From Deltaproteobacteria bacterium (GTDB lineage Bacteria > Desulfobacterota > Desulfarculia > Adiutricales > Adiutricaceae), in contig JAISEL010000006.1 of NCBI GenBank assembly GCA_031264185.1, forward strand, positions 62,001 through 126,000: a DNA stretch of 64,000 nt, given 5' to 3'. The position numbers and the translations under genes were made by a program. Under the pieces are notes generated by a model that made no database searches, was not told the origin of the DNA, and saw only the letters and a list, made by a program, of their open reading frames with translations. Of the stretch, positions 1-8,903 are shown in pieces (the first letter of the stretch is position 1; every line of letters starts with the position of its first letter).

Positions 1-1
1 C

Positions 2-1303
2 GCGGATTTTGTCCGTCTGGACGCCGGAAGGATTAACCGTTACGTTGAGGGCACCGGCCTGGGCCTTTCCATCGCCCGGAACCTTTGCCAGATGATGGGC
101 GGCGATATTTCCGTGGAAAGCGAGTTCGGCAAAGGTTCAAAATTTACGGCTTCCTTCATTCAGGTTGTCTCCGATTCCGTACCTTTGGGCGAACTGACCG
201 ATCTGACTTTAGTCCCCAAGGCGCCGGAGTCAAAAGTCTCTTTCAAGGCTCCCGGCTATCCGGTACTGGTTGTCGATGACATTAAAACCAATCTGGTGGT
301 GGCCACCGGCTTGCTGGAACCTTATCTGATGAAGGTCACCACTTCCCTGTCCGGAATGGAGGCGGTGGAACTGGCCAGGCAGCAGCCTTTTGAACTGCTG
401 CTGATAGATCACATGATGCCCGGTCAGGACGGCATTGAAACACTGCGTAAAATTCGGGATTTAAGTGAACATTACCGGAAGGTGCCGGCCATTGCTTTTA
501 CGGCCAACGCCGTCTCCGGCATGAGGGAGATGCTGCTTTCCCATGGATTTGACGATTACATTTCCAAACCCATTGAGACTGACAAATTGACCGCTCTCTT
601 AGACAGCTGGATTCCCATGGAGGCCAGGGAAAATATAGAACTGCCTTATCTGTCAGCTCAGACCGATCAGGCTAGACCGGCCGGTGACGGGCCGGTCAGG
701 CCCAAATCAGAGACGGCCAGAAGCCGGGCCGTTTTGTCGGCCTTAGATTATCCGGGCTGGAACGTTAAACTGGGACTGGAAAGATGCGGCCGCAATCAGC
801 AGAAATTTATCGGGGTTCTGGATGTATTTTACAAAGATGTCGAAGGCCTGGCCGGCTATCTGACTGTCCCGGCCAAGGATAACCAAAGAGCATTTTCCGA
901 CCTGGCCATCCGGGTCCATGCCTTAAAAAGCGCTGCAGCCAGCGTGGGGGCCGAACTGCTGTCCGGCCAGGCGGCTGAGCTGGAAAAAGCGGCCAAGGAA
1001 GCTGATATCAGCTATTTAACCAAACACCTGGACAGTTTCCGTCAGGATATGTCCAAATTTTCATTTTATGTCCGGACGAGTCTGAACGGAAACGGTTCGG
1101 ACGGTCCTCAGAGTAAAGGCAGTTTCGGCCTTTTGCGTGAAGCTTTGGAAGCTAAGAATATCCGCCGGGTGGACCGGCTGATTGAGGAAATCGCCGAAAA
1201 GGGCGATGATCAGACCAGACGGACTTTATTAGAAATCTCTGACCAGATTCTGATCTCCGATTTTACCCGGGCTTTGGAACTGGTCAGTGATTTGGAGAAA
1301 TGA
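2..1303 (+). CDS. Hybrid sensor histidine kinase, C-terminal part (HATPase-receiver-Hpt)
   Basis: The reading frame is open from base 2, so the start and the N-terminal sensor lie outside the window. The first visible residues are the end of a histidine kinase ATPase domain (G2-box GTGLGLSIARNL). A receiver domain follows; its acidic pair is VDD (bases 272-280) and its phospho-acceptor Asp is at bases 407-409 in LLLIDHMMPGQDG. The C-terminus is an Hpt domain with its His in VHALKSAAASVGA (around base 917). The protein should pass phosphate His to Asp to His as a phosphorelay kinase. The stop overlaps the start of the HD-GYP regulator by 4 bases, so the two are probably co-translated, and that regulator is the likely final target. 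The input signal cannot be judged. Confidence 0.93.
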   Translation, partial: ADFVRLDAGRINRYVEGTGLGLSIARNLCQMMGGDISVESEFGKGSKFTASFIQVVSDSVPLGELTDLTLVPKAPESKVSFKAPGYPVLVVDDIKTNLVVATGLLEPYLMKVTTSLSGMEAVELARQQPFELLLIDHMMPGQDGIETLRKIRDLSEHYRKVPAIAFTANAVSGMREMLLSHGFDDYISKPIETDKLTALLDSWIPMEARENIELPYLSAQTDQARPAGDGPVRPKSETARSRAVLSALDYPGWNVKLGLERCGRNQQKFIGVLDVFYKDVEGLAGYLTVPAKDNQRAFSDLAIRVHALKSAAASVGAELLSGQAAELEKAAKEADISYLTKHLDSFRQDMSKFSFYVRTSLNGNGSDGPQSKGSFGLLREALEAKNIRRVDRLIEEIAEKGDDQTRRTLLEISDQILISDFTRALELVSDLEK

Positions 1304-2439
1304 GGCGTATCGTGAACGGGTTTAACCCAGAAGGCACCAAAATCATGGTGGTGGACGATTCCGTGACCACCTTAAAAAGTGCCAAGGTCGCCTTGTCGGA
1401 ATTGGGAGATGTTTTTACTCTGCCTTCAGCCACAAGACTTTTTGAGATACTGGAAACAGTTGACGCATCTTTGATTCTGCTGGATATTTTCATGCCCGGA
1501 ATGAACGGTCTGGAGACTATCAAGCTTTTGAAAGCCGATCCCCGGTACCGAGACATTCCGGTTATTTTCCTGACCGCTATCTCCGGCCAGGATTCGGAGT
1601 TCATGGGCCTTAATTTAGGGGCCGCTGACTACATTACTAAGCCTTTTAACCCGGATCTTCTGAGAAAGAGGGTGGAGATTCAGCTGACTATTTCGGCCCA
1701 GAAAAAGGCCTTGGAGCAGCAGAGCCGCCTTCTGACTATCTATAACGAAGATCTCCAGAAGATGGTCTTAGGGGAAATGGAGAAAGTTAACCGTCTCCAG
1801 AATAAGATCCTGGACACCATGGTCGATATGGTCGAAAGCCGTGACAAGCTCCCCGCCAGCCATATCCGGCAGACCATCAACTGGCTGGGTATTTTAGTCA
1901 ACGGCCTGAAAGAGTCGGGCCTGTATACGGACATCATTGAGCCCTGGGATCTGGCGGTTTTTCTGCAGTCGGCCCGTCTCCATGATGTGGGCAAGATTTC
2001 CATAAGCGACCGTATTTTGAAGAAGCCCGGCAAGCTTGACGTGGACGAGTTTGAGGCCGTCAAGCTCCACACCACCTTTGGGGCCCGAATTATAGATGAG
2101 ATCTCCCAGGGGCTGTCGGAAATGGAAAACAGTTATTTTGAGCAGGCCCGGGTCATGGCTCTGACCCACCATGAAAAGTGGGACGGGACCGGATACCCCA
2201 ACGGCCTGGCCGGTCAGAATATTCCCCTGGAAGGAAGGCTCATGGCCATTACCGATGTCTACACGGCTTTGGTCTCGGACAAACCCTATAAGGATCCCTT
2301 ACAGCACAGCCAGGCCGTGGAAATTATCCTGGCCGGGTCGGGGACGCATTTTGATCCGGTTTTAGTCAGCGTATTTAATAATATCCAGGAACAGTTCACA
2401 GCGGTGCGCGGAGATTTGACTGAGCAGAAGGCTGAGTGA
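1300..2439 (+). CDS. Response regulator with HD-GYP phosphodiesterase domain
   Basis: This 379-residue RpfG-like protein has an N-terminal receiver (VVDDS near residue 17; phospho-acceptor Asp62 in LLDIFMPGMNG). A coiled linker leads to an HD-GYP domain with LHDVGK (His228-Asp229) and HHEKWDGTGYP (residues 290-300). The HD-GYP family hydrolyses cyclic di-GMP, and both metal-binding signatures are intact, so activity is expected. The ATG overlaps the upstream kinase stop (ATGA), indicating a two-gene operon in which kinase phosphorelay controls c-di-GMP turnover. No clear terminator is visible downstream, and the sequence runs straight into the decayed restriction-modification region. Confidence 0.93.
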   Translation: MRRIVNGFNPEGTKIMVVDDSVTTLKSAKVALSELGDVFTLPSATRLFEILETVDASLILLDIFMPGMNGLETIKLLKADPRYRDIPVIFLTAISGQDSEFMGLNLGAADYITKPFNPDLLRKRVEIQLTISAQKKALEQQSRLLTIYNEDLQKMVLGEMEKVNRLQNKILDTMVDMVESRDKLPASHIRQTINWLGILVNGLKESGLYTDIIEPWDLAVFLQSARLHDVGKISISDRILKKPGKLDVDEFEAVKLHTTFGARIIDEISQGLSEMENSYFEQARVMALTHHEKWDGTGYPNGLAGQNIPLEGRLMAITDVYTALVSDKPYKDPLQHSQAVEIILAGSGTHFDPVLVSVFNNIQEQFTAVRGDLTEQKAE

Positions 2440-2604
2440 AAAATTTAAGGCTCTTTCCCGGCCGGGGGGAAGAGCGTGTCTTTTTTATAATTCATCATAA
2501 TTTAGTCTTAATAACTCTGGTTAAATGTATAATTATAGATGTTTCCTTCCTTAACTGTCTGTTAAAATCAAAGTAAGATAATTAAAAGTTAATATTTAGC
2601 CTAG

Positions 2605-2895
2605 GCCAATGCCAGCGGTGAGCAGGGGAATAGACGGCTGTTAGCTGATCGTCCGGGATATACGATACGCGCTGAACGTCATGGTACCATTCAATTTCAT
2701 TACTCATTGCCGCGCAGCATAATTTCCATGCGTGAGACTGCCAGGATACAGTCATTCCCCGATACGTTTGTTTTCCCGTGTCAGCTCAGGAAAGCAGAGC
2801 GGCAAATTGGAAACGCTGTTCCTTCTGTATTAGCCTGGCACGTTGCCGAATCAGTTAAAAAACTATTGAGGAGAAATAATTGTGACGAAAGCTGA
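2605..2895 (+). pseudogene. C-terminal relic of a DNA cytosine-5 methyltransferase
   Basis: The frame is open only from 2605. It encodes the last ~96 residues typical of C5 methylases: PGYTIRAERHG, then RETARIQSFPDTFVF (motif IX region) and QIGNAVPSVLAWHVAES (motif X). The catalytic PCQ domain and target-recognition region are missing, so this cannot methylate DNA. Its stop lies inside the start of the next relic (a GTG at 2882), preserving the tight overlap normal for a methylase-endonuclease operon. It is read as the surviving end of the methylase of a decayed type II restriction-modification system. Confidence 0.82.
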
Positions 2896-4229
2896 GTTTG
2901 AGCAACTTTTTGACAGTTGCTGTGAACAGCTAACAGATGAGGCCCGTTCAGCTAGTTTCAAAATATCTCCGCAATTTTAGAACAGGGTGCGTGAGGTTTT
3001 AAGCGAATTAACAAAAAATGACAGTTATTTTGAAATTGATTTTGCTCCGCACCCGCAAGCGCTTCCCTATATTGCGACAGGTGAGTTTGGTGCTGAGGTT
3101 AAGTTCACTTTGAGCGATACTTGGCGTAGTGCCGTCAATAGTGTTTTGGAAACGTAACGAATTGAGAGCGTGAAGCATATTTGCATAGTTTTCGGCAAAA
3201 TGGGCGGCGTTCCGGGAGTGCGTTGGGCTGATTATGAGCAATGTGTCATTCACGTTCGCACTTCTCATGCTTCACGTTCCGCGTTTTGAAGTGGAGCCGC
3301 CAAGTGAAAAAGCGCCAGTCAAAGAATCTCTTTTTGAGGGCATGGGGGTTCGATATAACGATTTTCGCAAATTACCTATATAGGAGAAGATGAAATGTAT
3401 TCGCGCATATGCCAGAAAAATTCACCCTGACGGGCGCTTATGGTGGATTGAGGATAAAGACACGGATGAGCACATTTTGCCGGTCGAAGTCCGTCTTTAT
3501 ACAAATCTCTCCAAAGGAGATAGAATAAACCTAAAATTCCGGACTTTTTAACCTGCTTTTATGCATAAACTGGAATAAAACATAAATACAAAGGAGAGTT
3601 GATGGTTAGCAAATAACGTTTTGCAGGTTAAAATTTTTTAACCTGCAAATATAAAACATGACATTAATTTCTGCGGTTAGGTAAATACACATATTTCTAT
3701 GAAAATAGCCGAAGGTTCGGGATTATTGGATTCAATATATTTGGGCCATTAACAAAACAGCAAAAAAATTTGATTCAAAGTGTTTTGTAAACCATTACCT
3801 CGCTAAATTTTTAAGCTGCAGTTTAAAAATTTTCCGGGAATTTAGGAATAAATCTTCAGGCAGAAGCGGCGCTGCTTTGTCCGAATATCGTAAAATCAGA
3901 CGGTTGCGCAAAAAATACGATGATATGGTCTTGTATTTGCTAACTTATCATGGGGTGCTTTGCCGTCAAGCAAGGATCTGTTCTCTGCCGGAAGTGTGGC
4001 AAATCCAAGTAATGATAATGAGGGGGGCAGTTACATTGAGCGAGCCTTGAAACTCAAAGAAATGCGCGAGGCCGCGCTTACAATGGACAGCGCTCTTTTT
4101 GTAGAGTTTTGGGGCGGGAATGAGCCGCCCGGAAAACGGATACAGCGATGGCTTGAGAGAGCGGACGTAACAGCAAGCAGCTGGAAGCCATCCGCAAGTC
4201 TGTTTTTGGATCAGCAGGAGGCTTTTTAA
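2882..4229 (+). pseudogene. Decayed type II restriction endonuclease, split by a mobile element
   Basis: A GTG at 2882 opens a frame overlapping the methylase relic. The frame has in-frame stops (about 2981, 3155 and 3381) and a frameshift near 3270, yet reads as one protein when pieced together: FAPHPQALPYIATGEFGAEV, TLSDTWRSAVNSV, then KHICIVFGKMGGVPGVRW and LHVPRFEVEPP. It breaks at about 3530 where a 317-bp element sits. Coding-like sequence resumes after it (KKYDDMVLYLLTYHGVL, then a frame from 3960 with ALKLKEMREAALTMDSALFV and RWLERADVTASSWKPS) and ends with a TAATG overlap onto the Vsr relic. Position between a C5 methylase and a Vsr gene makes a restriction enzyme the best reading. 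The specific enzyme family is not identified, and joining the 3' part to the 5' part is inference. Confidence 0.6.
3530..3846 (+). mobile_element. ~320-bp non-autonomous inverted-repeat element, copy A
   Basis: The stretch is bounded by imperfect terminal inverted repeats, CCTAAAATTCCGG on the left and CCGGGAATTTAGG on the right. An inverted, clearly homologous copy lies at 53707-54028. Inside are four copies of a 10-mer: TTTAACCTGC at 3547, a palindromic pair GCAGGTTAAA/TTTAACCTGC at 3623-3646, and GCAGTTTAAA at 3818. All carry C at the second position here, while the other copy carries T at every one. No intact transposase is encoded, though one frame (YFYE..., IIGFN, LTKQQ) is partly shared with the other copy. 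It interrupts the restriction endonuclease relic. It is read as a MITE-like element of unknown parent. Confidence 0.72.
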
Positions 4230-4658
4230 TGTCAAGGACGCCTGAAACTACTTACAAATTAATGCCTTCTCTTCAATAAGATCCGGAAATACAGTGCCAG
4301 ATATGGCTTTACGTCGCGTTTTTCGGTCAAGAGTCATGAGATGTCGAGCGAATGTCAACTCTTTGGTCGGCAAGCCGGATATTTATTTTCAATAGTATAC
4401 GGTAGCGATGTTTTGTGCTATGGCGGCTACTGGCCTGGACATAACCGGGCAACCTGATGATTTGCTTCTATTATCGAAAAATTGGAACAATACGCGCCGC
4501 ACTGGAAGGATAAAATTCACGGCAATGTCAAGCGTGACTGCGACAAAATCACGCTATTGGAACCGGCTGGATGGCATATTATCCGCTTTAGGGAAACCGC
4601 AGTATATGCGGATGTTAAAAAATACGATGAGATTTTCGCTGATTGTTATAATTTATAA
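4229..4658 (+). pseudogene. Decayed Vsr-type (very short patch repair) endonuclease
   Basis: Read across frameshifts, the sequence follows the Vsr family from end to end: start MSRTPETTYKLM, then IRSGNTVPDMALRRV, SLVGKPDIYF (the catalytic Asp region, GKPDI), a degraded equivalent of the CFWH block, and the C-terminal HWKDKIHGNVKRDCDKITLL...GWHIIRF. Vsr nucleases cut T:G mismatches produced by deamination at C5-methylcytosine and are commonly encoded beside C5 methylase genes. At least three frame changes and internal stops make it inactive. Its ATG overlaps the end of the preceding relic (TAATG), preserving the original operon layout. Confidence 0.75.
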
Positions 4659-4687
4659 GAGTTGCGACAGCAAACGGAGAGAAAGAG

Positions 4688-5508
4688 ATGATAATCAAAC
4701 AGCTTGATCCACAACAGCTTGCGGCATTGTGCGGCGTACTTGCCGACACAAGCAGAGGGCTTTCCAAAAGTGAGATTACACAGTTGCTTGGACAATGCGG
4801 GATTGCCGCAGTTGATGAAGGGTTGAACAAACGTAGCTGGCTGTATAAATGCTTCGGCAATGATATCCGTATGCGCAAATCATTTGTTGGTGTATACAGC
4901 TTTACTAAGGCTGCGCTTGCCCCGGTAAGATTTACTGATTCAGGTAAGCGCGATTCATACGAATATCTGTTTGAAGAAACTAATAAAGTGCTTGTTTTGG
5001 CGGGGCTGTCAATAGATAAAACCGGATCGATCTCTGAGGTAGTCAGCGCGGCTACTCTTGATGAAGCTGATATACGAGTTAACAGCTTGAAACAAAAATT
5101 CTATCATCGCGCTATTCACAGCGAAGTTACGAAATATTGCGTTAAGGACAAGGACTGTCTGCGTAAAGATTATTACGATGCTGTATTTGAAGCCGCAAAA
5201 GGATTAGGGGAACGAATTCGGCAGCTTTCCGGGCTTGATTCGGACGGCAGTGCTTTATTCAATAAAATTTTCTCAATGGGTAGCCCGTATCTAGCTTTTA
5301 TGAGCTTAAAACCGCTAGTGAGCGGAGCGAATTTTTAGGGCTGAAAGAGCTGTGCGAGGCCATATTTCATTTGATCAGAAATCCTGTGGCGCATACTCCA
5401 AAAATTCACTGGAAAACAGACGAAACCAAGGCGCTTGATGTATTGACGCTTATATCTTTTGCCCATAAGTATTTAGACGAGTGCTTTGCGGTTTCGAGGC
5501 GAAATTAA
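4688..5508 (+). pseudogene. TIGR02391 (Hypoth_Ymh, HEPN-type) protein, frameshifted
   Basis: A 216-residue frame starts at ATG 4688 behind a good ribosome-binding site (GGAGAG) and carries the family's C-terminal domain start: HRAIHSEVTKYC, YYDAVFEAAKGLGERIRQL, SGLDSDGSALFNKIFSM. It is thrown out of frame near 5310. The missing end continues in another frame to 5508 (SERSEFLGLKELCEAIFHL, IRNPVAHTPKIHW, ALDVLTLISFAHKYLDEC). The IRNPVAH segment is the RNxxxH motif of HEPN ribonuclease-like domains. The family often accompanies restriction and abortive-infection genes, which fits the neighbours. One indel seems enough to have broken it, so this is the freshest pseudogene of the cassette. A sequencing error or programmed frameshift is possible but unproven. 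Confidence 0.75.
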
Positions 5509-5567
5509 ATGCCTTGACGGCGGGTACAATCCTCACCGTACCTTGTCCATTATCTGAAAACTGTTTT

Positions 5568-5700
5568 TTATGCCCCATCATTGGTCAGCCTCATTCCTGA
5601 GCAACGTATGCGTTGTTTGATGAGCGTTTTATTTGCGGCTTCAGTTACACCGCTGCCAATTAATTGTTTGTTCTTTTGGTCTGTACGTTGTCCGTTCTTT
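5568..5700 (-). pseudogene. Transposase C-terminal scrap
   Basis: On the minus strand the bases before a TAA at 5568-5570 encode KNKQLIGSGVTEAANKTLIK followed by QRIRCSGMRLTNDGA. The pattern IGSGxxEAA..K..KQR...SGMRW is typical of the C-terminal part of ISKra4-like and related transposases. Only about 40 residues survive and no inverted repeats were found, so it marks an old insertion at the edge of the restriction-modification relic. The family assignment is tentative. Confidence 0.55.
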
Positions 5701-5864
5701 CTGACTGTTGCGGTGATTTGTTTTAACCTGGGTCTGTAAAGTAAAGCCCAAGTCCCGGCCTTGTTTTTGGTATCGTAATAATATTTTTTGAGGCCTATCG
5801 ACCTAAATTTCGATTTTGACCACTGGCCTCCTATTAAAGGTATTTAAGGGATGAGGGCTTTAGC

Positions 5865-6854
5865 TTATTTTTGGACCGCCTGGGAGATCTCAGGCCGACT
5901 TGCGGGGGCGACCGTATTGTCCGGCCGGCAACAGAGGCAAAGACGGTAAAATCCGGCTAAGGCAATTAGGATCCAGATCAGTAAGGCGTCTAAAATCAAC
6001 TGAAAAAGAAAACCGGCAGCCTCCAGAGCAGGACCTTCCGGGACAGTCTGAATGACTATCAGGCCCAAAGCTACGGCCGGGACAATCAGGGCCAGAATCC
6101 AGGCAGCCGTTGCCTGGTTTAAGTAAGACGGAAAGCGGTTTAAATGGGTGAATATAGCTTTAACTCCGTATTGGGCGTAAAGGCCGTCCAGGTAGGAAAA
6201 AAACGGGATGACCTGAAGACACATGATCCGGCGGAAGAAAGGCCAGAACAGATAGTAAAACCCGAAAGCCAGGAGGACCAGTCCCAAAAGTCCAAGAAAC
6301 GGTCCGCCCTGTTCGCCGCTTAAGGAGGTTAGTATGGCGACCGGCAAAGAAATGAGTGTGGCCAGAACAGCTAAAAAGATAAAATACAGGCTGATATAAA
6401 AGCACAGGCCCATGGCCGCCGGATACTTTTTAAAAGCGAAAAGGAGGTCGTTAAGACTGGGAGCGTAGTTGTCCCAAAGGCCGAGAGCCACCCGGCACAT
6501 GGCCAGAAAAACAATGGGCAGAAACAGCCACGGCAGGATAAAGCCGCCTAAATAGGAAAAAAGTATCGGCTCGCTTCCGGGGGCGGTTAAATCGGTGATC
6601 AGTTCCTGGACAGCCAGTTCCGGTTCGGTTTGGACTATAGCCGAAAAACGAAGCAGCAGTGGAGCCATGGGGGCCATGAGTTTATGGGCCCCGTAGTTCA
6701 TGATCAGGCGGCAGGCGTTCAAAACGAACAGAAAAATAAAAAGTTTTTGGGGATACTCGAACAGAATGTTTTTGGCGTTTTTGAATATTTCCCAAAAGGC
6801 CGGAGCCTCGGGGTTAGGTTCGGGCCACTGGGCAGGCTGCTGGGAGGCTGGCAT
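5865..6854 (-). CDS. Multi-pass inner membrane protein, unknown function
   Basis: The gene encodes 329 residues. A soluble proline-rich start (about residues 1-35) precedes several hydrophobic segments, for example LFIFLFVLNACRLIMNY (38-54), LGGFILPWLFLPIVFLAMC (101-119), FYISLYFIFLAVLATLISLP (151-170), a LGLLGLVLLAFGFYYLFWP stretch (187-205), and two more near the C-terminus. Six or more membrane spans are likely. No recognised catalytic or transport motif is seen. It is followed at 8-bp distance (upstream on the minus strand) by the 135-residue gene at 6863-7270, so the two probably share a transcript. No function is proposed. Confidence 0.8.
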   Translation of the reverse strand: MPASQQPAQWPEPNPEAPAFWEIFKNAKNILFEYPQKLFIFLFVLNACRLIMNYGAHKLMAPMAPLLLRFSAIVQTEPELAVQELITDLTAPGSEPILFSYLGGFILPWLFLPIVFLAMCRVALGLWDNYAPSLNDLLFAFKKYPAAMGLCFYISLYFIFLAVLATLISLPVAILTSLSGEQGGPFLGLLGLVLLAFGFYYLFWPFFRRIMCLQVIPFFSYLDGLYAQYGVKAIFTHLNRFPSYLNQATAAWILALIVPAVALGLIVIQTVPEGPALEAAGFLFQLILDALLIWILIALAGFYRLCLCCRPDNTVAPASRPEISQAVQK

Positions 6855-6862
6855 GGACGGGC

Positions 6863-7270
6863 CTAGAGCTTTTCCTGGGCGGCCAGAGTCAGGTATTGGT
6901 CCAGTTCCAGCAAAATCTGACGGTAGCCGTTATAGACGTCGATCAGGTTCTGGTTCGTCCGGTGTTCTTCGATGGTCAGAAGCAGGACCGGCAGCCGGGC
7001 CATAAGATTGAACAGGCCCTTGATGGCCGTAACGGCGGTCAGTTCTTCCTGGGGCAGACTGCGGGGAGAGGTTTTCTGGATAATGGCCCTTAAATCCGGC
7101 GCATAGCCGGCTAAGGCTTTGGCGTCCCGGAAGGCCAAATCGTGAAGCGTCGATCCGGGGGCCGGTTCCTGGGGCGGATTTATCTTCTGCAGAAGCCCGG
7201 GCCACAGTTCCCCGTCTAAATTATTGACAAGGCCTCTTAAACGGCGTTCCAGTTCGGCAAAGGTCAGCAT
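6863..7270 (-). CDS. Hypothetical soluble helical protein
   Basis: This is a 135-residue, mostly helical protein with no signal peptide or membrane span and no recognised family. It starts at ATG 7270 (MLTFAELERRLRGLVNNLD) and ends 8 bp before the membrane protein at 5865-6854, with the same strand and codon usage, so the two look co-transcribed. It lies about 95 bp downstream of malQ and could be the third or fourth gene of a minus-strand operon beginning at 9313, though the gap leaves room for a separate promoter. No function is proposed. Confidence 0.7.
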   Translation of the reverse strand: MLTFAELERRLRGLVNNLDGELWPGLLQKINPPQEPAPGSTLHDLAFRDAKALAGYAPDLRAIIQKTSPRSLPQEELTAVTAIKGLFNLMARLPVLLLTIEEHRTNQNLIDVYNGYRQILLELDQYLTLAAQEKL

Positions 7271-7364
7271 ACAGTACCTTTTGGTTTTTGGGTTTGAAAT
7301 TTTCCGGCCGCACTGACGTTTTGGCTTCAGGAAAAAAACAACCTATAAAATTTCGGCCCAAAGA

Positions 7365-8903
7365 TCAATAGGTCAGGATATTGGGGTGGGCCATGTTGTC
7401 CCGGCCGGCCAGAGCGGTCAGTCTGCCTAAATTGTCTAAAGCGCTGTCCTCGGGAAAGCGGGTCATGCGCCAGGACCAGTTGCCGGTGGCCAGGCCGGGA
7501 GTATTGAAGCGGCTTTTCTCGTCTAGGTTCAATAAATCGGCCATTGTCGTCATGGCTACAGCCCCCGGCGACAGCCAGGCCAGACGGGTCAGGGCCTGGG
7601 CCGCATTGGTTTCGCTGACTTTATAGCCAACCAGATCCGACAGCCTCAGCCGGTCAGCTGGCAGCAGTTCCTCCCGGAACCAGCCCCGGGTCGTATTATT
7701 GTCATGGGTGCCGGAGTAGACGAAATTGTCCGGCTCAATGCGGAAAGGGGTGTGCAGGGACAGCGGCTGGTCGTCTCCGACACCGAACTGAAGAACCCTC
7801 ATGCCCGGCAGCCGGTAAGTCTGGCGCAGGCAGGTGACGTCCGGGGTAATGATGCCCAAATCTTCGGCAATAATGTTTAAAGGACCGTTTTTGTTCAATT
7901 CCCGGAACAGCTGATCGCCCGGCGAACGGACCCAGAAGCCTCCGGCCGCCGTCTTCTGTCCGGCCGGAACCGACCAGCAGGCGCTCATGGCCCGGAAATG
8001 ATCTAGCCTGGTCCAGTCAAAATGCTCAAGACAGTGATTCAAGCGGTATTTCCACCAGCTGAAATCACTGGCTGAATGGCTGGGCCAGTTATAGACCGGA
8101 TTACCCCACAGCTGACCGTCTTTGGCGAAATAATCCGGCGGCACTCCGGCCATTTGAGCGGCGGCTCCGTCTTGATCCAAAGAAAAAAGCCACTGGTTGG
8201 CCCAGACATCCGAGGAGTCATGGTTAACGTAAAAAGCCGTGTCGCCGATTAAAGCCAATCCTTCTTTATTGAAAGCGGCTTTCAGCTCTTTCAGCTGCTT
8301 AAAAAATAAATACTGCCCGAACTTGCGCCTTAAAATGGGCCGGAACAGCCTGGTGCCGTGAAAGGCCAGAGCCGAATCCTCCCGGTGCCTTAATTCCGGG
8401 GGCCAGCCGGACCAGGGCGCTCCGCCGAAGTCGTCTTTGGCGGCCATAAAAAAAGCGAAGTCATTGAGCCAGACTGCGTTTTGCCGGCAGAAGCTCTGGA
8501 AATCTTCCTGATTCAAAATAGTATCGGCTTCCCGGGTAAAGATCAGATCGATTAGGGCTGTTTTATGGTGGCTGACTTTCTCAAAGTCAACGGTCGGATT
8601 CAGGGGCATCTGAAAGCCTTCCGCCTCGCTTTCGGTCAGCCACAGATCCTGAACCAGCTGTTCCGGAGAGATCAGTAACTCGTGCCCGGCAAATGCCGAG
8701 TAAGCCGAATAGGGCGAATTGCCCAGACCGGGAGCTGTAGGCACCAGCGGCAGGACCTGCCAGAAGGTGAGCCCCGCTTTTTTTAAGACCTCAATCATAG
8801 CGTAGGCGCTGGGCCCTAAATCGCCGATGCCGTACCTGGTGGGGAGAGTGGTGACATGGGTCATCAGACCAGCCGCCCGCCAGCCTTCACTGAAGCGGGT
8901 CAT
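7365..8903 (-). CDS. malQ: 4-alpha-glucanotransferase (amylomaltase, GH77)
   Basis: The enzyme moves alpha-1,4-glucan segments between maltodextrins and glucose in cytoplasmic glycogen or maltodextrin metabolism. The 512-residue length is normal for bacterial MalQ. Family features are visible in order: GIGDLG and TFWQVLPL near the start, GNSPYSAYSAFAG (61-73), the nucleophile Asp301 in RLDHFRA, the acid/base Glu347 in IIAEDLG, and Asp401 in SGTHDNNTTRGW. All three GH77 catalytic carboxylates are present. Its ATG shares one base with the stop of the upstream 136-residue gene, indicating translational coupling. pgi, another glycolytic or glycogen-linked gene, is divergently oriented just upstream. 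Confidence 0.96.
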   Translation of the reverse strand: MTRFSEGWRAAGLMTHVTTLPTRYGIGDLGPSAYAMIEVLKKAGLTFWQVLPLVPTAPGLGNSPYSAYSAFAGHELLISPEQLVQDLWLTESEAEGFQMPLNPTVDFEKVSHHKTALIDLIFTREADTILNQEDFQSFCRQNAVWLNDFAFFMAAKDDFGGAPWSGWPPELRHREDSALAFHGTRLFRPILRRKFGQYLFFKQLKELKAAFNKEGLALIGDTAFYVNHDSSDVWANQWLFSLDQDGAAAQMAGVPPDYFAKDGQLWGNPVYNWPSHSASDFSWWKYRLNHCLEHFDWTRLDHFRAMSACWSVPAGQKTAAGGFWVRSPGDQLFRELNKNGPLNIIAEDLGIITPDVTCLRQTYRLPGMRVLQFGVGDDQPLSLHTPFRIEPDNFVYSGTHDNNTTRGWFREELLPADRLRLSDLVGYKVSETNAAQALTRLAWLSPGAVAMTTMADLLNLDEKSRFNTPGLATGNWSWRMTRFPEDSALDNLGRLTALAGRDNMAHPNILTY

